NCBI GenBank assembly: GCA_031264395.1
Contig: JAISEB010000171.1
Location: 1 to 39,742, forward strand
Direction of reading: 5' to 3'
Source: Treponema sp.
GTDB lineage: Bacteria; Spirochaetota; Spirochaetia; Treponematales; Breznakiellaceae
DNA length: 39,742 nucleotides
Of this stretch, positions 32,651-39,742 are shown one piece after another (within the stretch, counting starts at the first letter, position 1; every line of letters begins with the position of its first letter). A model generated the notes under the pieces. The model did not search any database. It was given only the letters and a program-made list of their open reading frames with translations, and was not told where the DNA came from. The translations under genes and the position numbers were made by a program.

Positions 32651-33679
32651 ATGTTCGGAAGGAATTCGTCGGATCTTGGCATTGATTTGGGAACCTGCAA
32701 TACGCTTATCTACATACGGGGAAAGGGCATTGTGCTGAACGAGCCTTCGGTGGTGGCCGTTGAACGGGGCACCAAAAAGGTAATGGCAGTCGGGGTGGAG
32801 GCCAAGCGCATGCTCTGGAAAACCCCGGAGAACATCATCGCCATAAGGCCCATGCAGGACGGGGTTATCGCCGATCTCGAATCCACCGAAAAGATGATAC
32901 GTTACTTTATTTCCAAAGTGCTGCCCCGTTACCGTTTCGTCAAACCCCGCATGGTCATTGGCATTCCCTCCTGCATTACCGAGGTGGAACGCCGGGCGGT
33001 GGAAGAATGCGCCTATAAAGGAGGCGCCAGGGAGGTTGTCGTCATCGAGGAAAGCCGGGCCGCGGCCATAGGCGCCGATATTCCCATCTGGGAGCCCGCC
33101 GGCCACATGATCTGCGACATAGGGGGGGGCACTACGGAAATTTCGGTCATTTCCCTTGGCGGCATGGTAGTTACCAACGCCATACGCCTTGGGGGCGATG
33201 AATTTGACGAGGCCATCATCAAGTATGTGCGCAACGCCCACAACCTTATCATAGGAGAGCAGACCGCCGAACGCCTGAAGATCGAAATAGGCAACGCGTC
33301 GCCGGACAAGACCATAGAAAAGGTTGAAATAAAGGGAACCGACGCCATAACGGGGCTTCCCAGGCGGCTTGAAATAGATTCCGTTGAAGTCCGGGAGGCC
33401 CTGAAAGATCCCATCACCCAGATTATTGACGAAATAAAGGCGACGCTGGGGCAGACCCCGCCTGAACTGGCGGCGGATATTGTGGAACGGGGCATTGTCA
33501 TGACAGGCGGCGGCTCGCTGCTCAAGGGCCTTGGCAAACTCATCTCGAATGAAACGGGAGTTCCGGTGATTCTTGCCGAAAGGCCGCTTGACTGCGTCGC
33601 GCTGGGAGCGGGAAAGTATTTTGAATACACCAGGGGCCTTGACAATTCCAAAAGCATTTATGACAGCCTGAACGGTTAG
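32651..33679 (+). CDS. mreB: Rod-shape protein MreB
   Basis: Actin-like ATPase forming membrane filaments that guide lateral wall synthesis. 342 residues, the family's usual length. Phosphate-1 motif GIDLGTCNTLIYI, connect-1 and phosphate-2 CDIGGGTTEISVI, adenosine motif MTGGGSLLKGL. The reading frame is open farther upstream through the preceding gene, but GGGAGGG just before ATG-32651 and the family N-terminus MFGRNSSDLGIDLG set the start. First of five closely packed elongasome genes. Confidence 0.96.
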   Translation: MFGRNSSDLGIDLGTCNTLIYIRGKGIVLNEPSVVAVERGTKKVMAVGVEAKRMLWKTPENIIAIRPMQDGVIADLESTEKMIRYFISKVLPRYRFVKPRMVIGIPSCITEVERRAVEECAYKGGAREVVVIEESRAAAIGADIPIWEPAGHMICDIGGGTTEISVISLGGMVVTNAIRLGGDEFDEAIIKYVRNAHNLIIGEQTAERLKIEIGNASPDKTIEKVEIKGTDAITGLPRRLEIDSVEVREALKDPITQIIDEIKATLGQTPPELAADIVERGIVMTGGGSLLKGLGKLISNETGVPVILAERPLDCVALGAGKYFEYTRGLDNSKSIYDSLNG

Positions 33680-33682
33680 GGT

Positions 33683-34603
33683 ATGGTGACAGGGAAGGGC
33701 AGAAACCCCCGGGGCCGGATTAATCCTTCTTCCTACGTATTTGCCGCGCTTATGCTTGTTTCTTTTGCCGCGCTTTTCTTTTCGACCCGCAGTTTTATCG
33801 CGGACTTCAAGAACATGGGCCTTTCCCTTTTTTCGGGCGTGCGGGGAAGCGTCAACGAGGTATCATCGCTGGTCTCCCGCACGGCGCTTTCCGTCCGTGA
33901 ACTTGCCAGTCTCCGCGAGGAATACGCGGAGCTTTCCGCCCGCGTTACCCGGTACGAGCAGCTCGAACGGAGCGCCGCCGAAATAGGGCAAGAGAACATG
34001 CGCCTGCGGGAACAGCTCGGTTTTTCCCGTACCCTGCGTTACCGCCACATACCCGCGGAACTCATAGGCCGTGATCCGGACAATCTTTTTTCGGCCTTTG
34101 TGATAAACAGGGGGAAGAAAGACGGCGTCGCCTACAACATGCCTGTCATTGCCTTTCAGAACGGGACACAGGCGCTGGCGGGCAAGGTGGTCCAGGCGGG
34201 CCGCTCGGAAAGTCTTGTCATGCCCCTTTACGACCTGAGTTCCTCGGTTCCCGCGCGGCTTTCCGTATCGCGGTTTGAGGGACTTGCCGAAGGGCAGGGA
34301 GCCCCCGGCGTTCCCCTGCTCATGCGGCTTATCAACAAGCGCGCCCGGGAAGAGATCAGTTACGGCGACATGGTCGTTTCAAGCGGGACGGGAAGGGTGT
34401 ATCCATCGGGGATCAACATAGGCCGGGTAAGCAGGATCATCTACCACGAAGACGACATTTCCATGGAAGCCGAACTGGAACCCGTGGTGGATTTTTCCAG
34501 GCTTGAGTATGTCTTTGTCATCGAGGCCCTTGAATCTTCCCGTGAGGAAAATTCAAGGGGAGAAGACGGCGCGCCTGACGCCGGGGAGGGAGCCGGTGAT
34601 TAG
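33683..34603 (+). CDS. mreC: Rod-shape protein MreC
   Basis: Links MreB and the periplasmic wall synthases. 306 residues: cytoplasmic tail, one membrane helix (about 18-36), a coiled coil (about 50-115, ELASLREEYAELSARV), then the twin beta-barrel domain with GRDPDNLFSAFVINRGKKDGV and the VVSSGTGRVYPSGINIGRV segment typical of MreC. Begins three bases after mreB and overlaps mreD by eight bases. Confidence 0.94.
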   Translation: MVTGKGRNPRGRINPSSYVFAALMLVSFAALFFSTRSFIADFKNMGLSLFSGVRGSVNEVSSLVSRTALSVRELASLREEYAELSARVTRYEQLERSAAEIGQENMRLREQLGFSRTLRYRHIPAELIGRDPDNLFSAFVINRGKKDGVAYNMPVIAFQNGTQALAGKVVQAGRSESLVMPLYDLSSSVPARLSVSRFEGLAEGQGAPGVPLLMRLINKRAREEISYGDMVVSSGTGRVYPSGINIGRVSRIIYHEDDISMEAELEPVVDFSRLEYVFVIEALESSREENSRGEDGAPDAGEGAGD

Positions 34604-35111
34604 AAACGTTATATGGACGGTGATCTTTTCCTTTGTGGCCGCCGTACTCCAGTCGACCCTGCTCCGTCATCTTGCCCTTTTCCGGGTTGTCCCCGATCTT
34701 GCCCTGTGCGTCGTCGTCTACTCCGCCTATGTCAACGGCGCCATGACGGGCCAGCTTTCAGGCTTCTTTTCGGGCATACTCATCGATTTTATTTCGGCCT
34801 CTCCTCTGGGGCTCAATTCCCTGATACGCACGCTTGCGGGCGCCCTTGCCGGGCTCATGAAGGGAACCTTTTTCCTTGGCGCCGTTTTTCTTCCCATGAT
34901 CCTCTGCGCGGCGGCCACCGTCCTCAAGGCCGCCGTCCTCTTTGTCCTCCACCTGTTTTTCGCGGACGCGGTTCCCGTGTACCCCCTTGCTTCCCCGATC
35001 CTGTGGACAGAACTCTTCCTCAACGCCCTTCTGGCGCCTTTTCTCTTTTTTCTCCTGAAACGTTTTACGCCCCTCCTTTCGGGGCGGAGGATTTACAATG
35101 CCGCCCCTTAA
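34596..35111 (+). CDS. mreD: Rod-shape protein MreD
   Basis: Integral membrane partner of MreC. 171 residues with about five hydrophobic helices; FSFVAAVLQSTLLRHLALF and VPDLALCVVVY at the N-terminus and GFFSGILIDFISASPLGLNSL (the conserved MreD core) in the middle. The start is GTG-34596, with GGGGAGGG just before it, overlapping the end of mreC; the open frame extends farther upstream without family similarity. The 3' end overlaps mrdA by 14 bases. Confidence 0.92.
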   Translation: MIRNVIWTVIFSFVAAVLQSTLLRHLALFRVVPDLALCVVVYSAYVNGAMTGQLSGFFSGILIDFISASPLGLNSLIRTLAGALAGLMKGTFFLGAVFLPMILCAAATVLKAAVLFVLHLFFADAVPVYPLASPILWTELFLNALLAPFLFFLLKRFTPLLSGRRIYNAAP

Positions 35112-36972
35112 CCACCTTTCTTCCGGCGACGAAACGCCCGAACGGCGCATACGCGTCCTCGGCGTGTTTTTTATCGTTATCTTTGCCGTGTACACGGCGC
35201 GGCTCTTCAGCATGCAGATCCTCCAGGGGGATGTGTACAGGCGGGAGGCCCAGGACATAGCCCGCAGAACCACGGTGATTCCCCCTCAGCGCGGTGAGAT
35301 TTTCGACCGGAATTTCAACAGCCCCCTCGCGCTTAATACCGATTCCTATGCGGTGAACATTACCCCGGCGGAAGTGCCCCGGGGGGAAATGCCCGCGCTG
35401 CTTGAAAGAGTCGGCGCCATCATCGGCGTATCCCGGTCCGATCTGGAAAACAGGCTTCCCGCGCAGTCAAATTCCTCCTACCAGCCGGTTGAGCTCGCGG
35501 TAAACGTTCCCTACGCCGCCGTCGCCGCGCTTGCCGAAAACGCCGACACCCTGCGGGGAATCTCATGGCAGAGCAAGCCCCTTCGCACCTACGCGGACGC
35601 GGGAAGCCTTTCCCATATACTGGGTTATGTCGGGGACATCACGAGGGACGAGCTTACCATGCTGTACAACAGGGGATACCAGGCGGGGGACGTAATAGGC
35701 AAGGCGGGAATAGAAAGGCAGTACGATGAAATCCTGCGGGGAAAAGAAGGCAGGGAAGTCCGCACCGTGGATGTCCGGGGACGGCGCGTTTCCAGTGAGG
35801 AGCAGAACCTGAGGACTCCCCCCGAAATGGGAAAGAACCTTGTGCTGACCATAGACCGGGACATACAGACGCTTGCCGAAAAGGCGCTGGGCGCGCGCAT
35901 GGGATCTGTTGTGGTGATGCGCCCGTCGGGCGAGATCCTCGCCATGGTATCCTATCCCTGGTACGATCCCAACCTTTTTAACCGGGGCGGCATGTCCGCC
36001 GAATACCAGGCGCTGATAAACGATCCCAACAAGCCCTTCCTCAACAGGGCCATACAGTCCAACTATCCCCCGGCTTCCACCTTCAAGGTTGTCATGACCA
36101 CCGGCATACTGGCGGAAAATGTCATTTCCCCGGAACAGACCGTCAACTGCCAGGGGGAATTTTCCTACGGGGAAAGGCTCTGGCGCTGTCACATACGAAG
36201 GCCCGGCCACGGCCGCCTTAACCTCCGCCAGGCCATGGCCCAATCCTGCGACATCTACTACTGGGTAGTGGGACGGGATTATCTGGGGGTGGATCGCATC
36301 ATTTCCTACGCGAAGGAATACGGCTTTGGTGAAAATACCGGCGTCGATCTTCCCGGTGAAATATCCGGCATTGTTCCCACTCCCGAGTGGAAGGAAACGC
36401 GCATCCACGAGAAGTGGCTGGGGGGAGATACCATGAACATGTCCATAGGCCAGGGGTACACCCTCGTTACCCCCATACAGATGGCGTGCATGGTGGGCAT
36501 GGTGCTGAACAACGGGACAATGTACAAGCCGCACATTCTCAAGGAAGTGCGGGACCCCGTCTCGGGGGCGGTGGAGCGGAGCGTACGGCCGGAAGTGATC
36601 CGCACGAGCGGCATAGACGCCGCCGTGTTTGAACAGGTAAAGCGGGACATGCGCGGGGTCATCAGCGGGGGAACCGCCCAGTTTCCCCTTAACATCAAAA
36701 CGGTGGAGGTAGCCGGAAAAACGGGAACCGGGGAAGTGGGCCTCCAGGACCGCTGGCATTCCTGGTTCGCCGCCTACGCTCCCTATACCGGCAGCCCCGA
36801 TGAGCAGGTCATCGTTTCCGTCATCGTGGAGGCGTCGAACAGATGGGAATGGTGGGCGCCCTACGCCTCGGCCATCATTTTTCAGGGTATCTTCGCGGGG
36901 CAAAGCTACGAGGAGGCCGTCCAGTCCCTTGGTTTCCAGTACCTCATGACGGTGCAGGGGAGAAGGGAATGA
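35098..36972 (+). CDS. mrdA: Penicillin-binding protein 2 (peptidoglycan transpeptidase)
   Basis: Class B PBP that cross-links peptidoglycan during elongation. 624 residues: membrane anchor (VLGVFFIVIFAVYTARLF, about 21-38), dimerisation domain with PPQRGEIFDRN, and the transpeptidase domain with S327-T-F-K330 (nucleophile serine), S383-C-D385 (in place of SxN, normal for PBP2 homologues) and K541-T-G. The ribosome site GGCGGAGG lies within the end of mreD. The stop overlaps the rodA start (ATGA), as expected for proteins acting as one complex. Confidence 0.95.
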   Translation: MPPLNHLSSGDETPERRIRVLGVFFIVIFAVYTARLFSMQILQGDVYRREAQDIARRTTVIPPQRGEIFDRNFNSPLALNTDSYAVNITPAEVPRGEMPALLERVGAIIGVSRSDLENRLPAQSNSSYQPVELAVNVPYAAVAALAENADTLRGISWQSKPLRTYADAGSLSHILGYVGDITRDELTMLYNRGYQAGDVIGKAGIERQYDEILRGKEGREVRTVDVRGRRVSSEEQNLRTPPEMGKNLVLTIDRDIQTLAEKALGARMGSVVVMRPSGEILAMVSYPWYDPNLFNRGGMSAEYQALINDPNKPFLNRAIQSNYPPASTFKVVMTTGILAENVISPEQTVNCQGEFSYGERLWRCHIRRPGHGRLNLRQAMAQSCDIYYWVVGRDYLGVDRIISYAKEYGFGENTGVDLPGEISGIVPTPEWKETRIHEKWLGGDTMNMSIGQGYTLVTPIQMACMVGMVLNNGTMYKPHILKEVRDPVSGAVERSVRPEVIRTSGIDAAVFEQVKRDMRGVISGGTAQFPLNIKTVEVAGKTGTGEVGLQDRWHSWFAAYAPYTGSPDEQVIVSVIVEASNRWEWWAPYASAIIFQGIFAGQSYEEAVQSLGFQYLMTVQGRRE

Positions 36973-38279
36973 GGGCGAGGGATCTTCTTGAAATTGATTT
37001 TCCGCTTGTCTTCGCGGCGGTCATTCTTTCGGTATTCGGCATACTGTTTATCTATTCGTCGGGCATTACTTCCACGGGCCTTCTTGTGTCAAGCGAATAC
37101 AAAAGGCAGATCATCTGGGCGGGAGGCGGGCTTGTCATTGCCCTTGCCTCGGCGCTGATCGACTACAAACGCATCGTGAATATTTCCTTCTACCTGTATC
37201 TGGGAATCCTTGCCCTTCTTGTTTACACCTGCGTTTTCGGCCGCCTGGTAAAAGGCGCGCGGGCCTGGATAGGCTTCGGGGGCTTCGGCATACAGCCGTC
37301 CGAATTTGCCAAGATCATCGTCATCCTCTTTCTTTCAAAGTACCTGGGCGATACACGGCGTTCGGCCGGGATCTTTTCGCGCTTTGTTGTCTCCTGCCTT
37401 ATCGTGTTTATTCCCATGGGCATCATCATTCTGCAGCCCGATTTCGGCACTTCCCTTGTGTTTATTCCCATACTCTTTGTCATGACCTTTGTCGCCGGAA
37501 TCTCCGCCAGGTACATCATTTTTTTGGGCGCCTGCATAGCCCTTACGGGTTTTCTGATAGTCCTTCCCCTCTGGCAGAGTTATATACTGCGGAATTCCCT
37601 GCCGGCCCTCGCGGTGCTGACCGACAGCCGCTTCATACTGGCCGCGGCGCTGGGTATAGGCGCGGCGGGGGCGGTGGCCTTTTTCGGCTTTATCCGCTAC
37701 GGGAAACGCTACTTTTTCTGGATAGTGTATACGGCGGGAATCGTCGTCCTTTCCCTTACCGCCTCCGCCGCAGCCCGGAAGATGCTCAGGGAATATATGC
37801 TCATGCGGCTTATCGTTTTCCTTGATCCCGGCGTGGATCCCCTGGGGGCCGGCTGGCATATCATACAGTCCATGACCGCCATAGGCTCAGGCGGGCTTAC
37901 GGGAAAGGGCTACCTTCAGGGTACCCAGAGCCACTACCGTTTTCTTCCCGAACAGAGTACGGATTTTATCTTTTCCATTTTTACCGAGGAATGGGGCTTC
38001 TTCGGCGGATTTCTTGTTTTCGCCCTTTTTCTTGTTATTTCCCTCAGGCTCATCCGCACCATGAGGATCACCCTTGACCATTCGGGCCGTTACATCTGCG
38101 CCGGACTTTCGGCCATGTACATCTTTCATTTTCTTGTTAATGTGGGAATGACCATGGGGATCATGCCCATAACGGGAATTCCCCTTCATTTTATGTCCTA
38201 CGGAGGTTCCTCCGTCCTTTCCGCCATGATTGGAATAGGCCTTGCCCTGAGTGTTCACGTCCGAAGGTACAGCCGTTAA
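36969..38279 (+). CDS. rodA: Peptidoglycan glycosyltransferase RodA (SEDS family)
   Basis: Membrane polymerase for glycan strands, partner of PBP2. 436 residues, about ten helices. Conserved SEDS features: WIGFGGFGIQPSEFAKI, ILQPDFGTSLVF (the essential Asp), the large extracytoplasmic loop, GSGGLTGKGYLQGTQSHYRFLPEQSTDFIFS, and the final GIPLHFMSYGGSS. The start is ATG-36969, preceded by GAAGGG and overlapping the mrdA stop; upstream in-frame sequence belongs to mrdA. The segment near residues 190-260 is somewhat longer than in E. coli RodA, with an extra hydrophobic stretch. Confidence 0.95.
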   Translation: MRARDLLEIDFPLVFAAVILSVFGILFIYSSGITSTGLLVSSEYKRQIIWAGGGLVIALASALIDYKRIVNISFYLYLGILALLVYTCVFGRLVKGARAWIGFGGFGIQPSEFAKIIVILFLSKYLGDTRRSAGIFSRFVVSCLIVFIPMGIIILQPDFGTSLVFIPILFVMTFVAGISARYIIFLGACIALTGFLIVLPLWQSYILRNSLPALAVLTDSRFILAAALGIGAAGAVAFFGFIRYGKRYFFWIVYTAGIVVLSLTASAAARKMLREYMLMRLIVFLDPGVDPLGAGWHIIQSMTAIGSGGLTGKGYLQGTQSHYRFLPEQSTDFIFSIFTEEWGFFGGFLVFALFLVISLRLIRTMRITLDHSGRYICAGLSAMYIFHFLVNVGMTMGIMPITGIPLHFMSYGGSSVLSAMIGIGLALSVHVRRYSR

Positions 38280-38282
38280 GGT

Positions 38283-39742
38283 ATGGTCCGGTATATAGAT
38301 CCCCTTGCCGACATCGGGGAGGCGCTGCTTTCCGTGGAAAAGCCCGCCCGCTATTCGGGCGGGGAGTACGGAAGGCTCGCGAAAAAAGACGCCGTACTCC
38401 GCATGCTTGTCGCCTTTCCGGATCTCTACGAAATAGGCATGTCCAACCAGGCGTTCCGCATACTTTACAACCGCCTCAACGGCATACCGGGCATTTCCTG
38501 CGACCGGGCATTTGCCCCCGCCGCCGATTTTGAACAATTGCTCAGGGAAAAAGGGCTGCCCCTGTACGGTCTTGACACGGGGATAAGCGCCGGCCATACC
38601 CACGTTCTCATGTTTACCCTGGGCTATGAACTGGGAATCACCGAAGTTCTTGCCATGCTGGATGTTTCTTCCATTCCCGTTCACTCGGAAGAAAGGAAAG
38701 AGGAAGATCCCCTGGTGATCATGGGGGGCTGCTGCGTTTCAAACCCGCTTCCCTACGCGGCCTTTGCCGACGCGTTCTGGATAGGCGAAGCCGAAGCGGG
38801 TTTTTTTGAACTTGCCTCGGAGCTGCTTGAATTGAAAAAAAAGGAGGAGGGGAGGGGGGCCCTTCTTGAAAAGATCGCCTGTCATCCTTCGGTCTGGGTA
38901 AGGGGAAAGAAAAAAGCCGTCCGCGCCGTTGACGCTGCCTTCGCCTCCCGGCCGCCCCTTCCCGCGATCTTTCCCGTAGCCGGCATGAGGGTGGTGCAGC
39001 AGCACGGCGCGGTGGAGATCATGCGGGGGTGCCCGAACGGATGCCGTTTTTGCCACGCGGGGTTCTGGTACCGGCCCATGCGGCAGAAGCCGCTTGATGT
39101 TGTAATAAAGGAGGCGGAGGCTTTTGTAGAGCAGGGCGGGTACCGCGAGATCAGCCTTTATTCCCTTTCAAGCGGGGATTACCGGCATATCGACGCGCTT
39201 GCCGCCTCTCTTGACCGGCGTTTTTCCGGCCGCCACATTTCCTTTCAGCTTCCCTCTCTTAAAATCTCGGGGTTTTCCCTTTCTCTCCTGGAAAAAATTT
39301 CCCGGGTGCGAAAAAGCGGCCTTGCCTTTGCCGTTGAAACCCCCAGTGACGAATGGCAGAATTCGATTAACAAGCGGGTTCCGCTTGACGATGTAAGCGC
39401 CATTCTTTGCGAGGCGAAAAAAAACGGCTGGCGCGGGGCGAAATTTTACTTTATGGTGGGCCTTCCCCCGGCCGGGGACGGCGAAGCGCCGCTGATAGCC
39501 GACTTTATCGCCGGGATAGGACGGCGTACCGGGACCCGCTGTACCGTTTCCCTTGGAATCTTTGTCCCCAAGCCCCACACTCCCTACCAATGGGCTGACC
39601 AGCTGGACCCCGAAGAGGCCCGCCGCCGCTGCGAGTACATACGGGCGCGCCTCGCGCCGCTTGGGCACAAGGTAAACATGCCCGATCCCCTGACTTCCGT
39701 CATCGAGGGGATTATCAGCCGGGGAGACGCCGGCGCGGGGAC
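38283..39742 (+). CDS. B12-binding radical SAM protein (TIGR03960-like), 3' end cut by window
   Basis: The reading frame is open to the last base; 486 codons are visible. The N-terminal part (about 1-210) resembles a cobalamin-binding region (FPDLYEIGMSNQAFRILYNRLN, LVIMGGCCVSNP). The radical SAM domain follows, with the 4Fe-4S cysteines C250, C254 and C257 in CPNGCRFCHAG and later GRHISFQLPSL and FYFMVGLPP. This arrangement matches the TIGR03960 family, whose reaction is not firmly known. It starts three bases after rodA and is probably transcribed with the mre-rodA genes. The C-terminal part, often carrying a DUF2344-type extension or followed by one, is outside the window. Confidence 0.9.
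   Translation, partial: MVRYIDPLADIGEALLSVEKPARYSGGEYGRLAKKDAVLRMLVAFPDLYEIGMSNQAFRILYNRLNGIPGISCDRAFAPAADFEQLLREKGLPLYGLDTGISAGHTHVLMFTLGYELGITEVLAMLDVSSIPVHSEERKEEDPLVIMGGCCVSNPLPYAAFADAFWIGEAEAGFFELASELLELKKKEEGRGALLEKIACHPSVWVRGKKKAVRAVDAAFASRPPLPAIFPVAGMRVVQQHGAVEIMRGCPNGCRFCHAGFWYRPMRQKPLDVVIKEAEAFVEQGGYREISLYSLSSGDYRHIDALAASLDRRFSGRHISFQLPSLKISGFSLSLLEKISRVRKSGLAFAVETPSDEWQNSINKRVPLDDVSAILCEAKKNGWRGAKFYFMVGLPPAGDGEAPLIADFIAGIGRRTGTRCTVSLGIFVPKPHTPYQWADQLDPEEARRRCEYIRARLAPLGHKVNMPDPLTSVIEGIISRGDAGAG

Noticed and set aside
35563..36903. 446-residue open frame antisense to mrdA
   Set aside because: Shadow of a GC-rich gene; His/Gly/Val-rich composition without motifs, while the sense frame carries all three transpeptidase motifs.
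1..39742. CRISPR array, tRNA, transposase or prophage genes
   Set aside because: None was seen: no regularly spaced repeats, no tRNA cloverleaf noticed, and no integrase or transposase motifs in any convincing reading frame.

Overview
The window reads as a chromosomal segment of a GC-rich treponeme (Spirochaetota), probably from a gut community that degrades plant fibre. The lineage call rests on a UPF0164/FadL-like outer-membrane protein, a very large sensor SpoIIE phosphatase, an HTH-PTS IIA fusion, and the order dnaG, rpoD, zinc-ribbon coiled-coil gene, TPR gene, mreBCD, mrdA, rodA. That order matches what I remember of Treponema pallidum; no database was consulted. The habitat guess rests on a xylan alpha-glucuronidase (GH115) and a beta-galactosidase (GH42).

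Layout. (1) 1-7658 is an accessory carbohydrate-use region: the end of a sugar ABC permease, GH115, a 34-codon stump of a nucleotidyltransferase, a divergent PocR-AraC regulator, GH42 and a MATE transporter. Much of it is visibly AT-richer than the rest. (2) 7705-13029 holds cytidine deaminase, an HTH-PTS IIA regulator, a secreted transglutaminase-like protein on the minus strand, an RluA-type pseudouridine synthase, and a DUF4912 plus divergent GH57/DUF1957 pair. (3) 13084-23754 is an envelope and signalling block: a UPF0164 protein on the minus strand, then an operon-like plus-strand run of a 1035-residue exported TPR protein, a 1538-residue propeller/HAMP/SpoIIE phosphatase overlapping it by ATGA, a small helical protein and an APH-fold kinase. 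(4) 23832-30981 holds a YkgJ-type cysteine-cluster protein, a metallo-beta-lactamase-fold hydrolase, mltG, dnaG, rpoD and the zinc-ribbon protein, mostly tightly packed. (5) 30998-31619 holds an interspersed repeat and an unusually long RNase P RNA gene. (6) 31693 to the end holds a membrane TPR protein, the elongasome genes mreB-mreC-mreD-mrdA-rodA, and a B12-binding radical SAM gene cut by the window edge.

How the parts fit. The accessory region resembles a hemicellulose or oligosaccharide utilisation locus that has lost at least one gene. The 14554-22274 pair looks like a route from a periplasmic beta-propeller sensor and a periplasmic TPR partner to a cytoplasmic PP2C phosphatase; its target proteins are not in the window. 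The last third is housekeeping: replication and transcription initiation, tRNA processing and lateral cell-wall synthesis. The least ordinary items are a 42-bp two-copy hairpin repeat that seems to carry the rnpB promoter, the enlarged rnpB, palindromic in-frame inserts in dnaG and the MATE gene, the GH57 protein with replaced active-site residues, and the propeller-phosphatase operon. I saw no tRNA, CRISPR array, transposase or prophage. The only stretch over 300 bases without a protein gene (30982-31692) is filled by the repeat, rnpB and a promoter.
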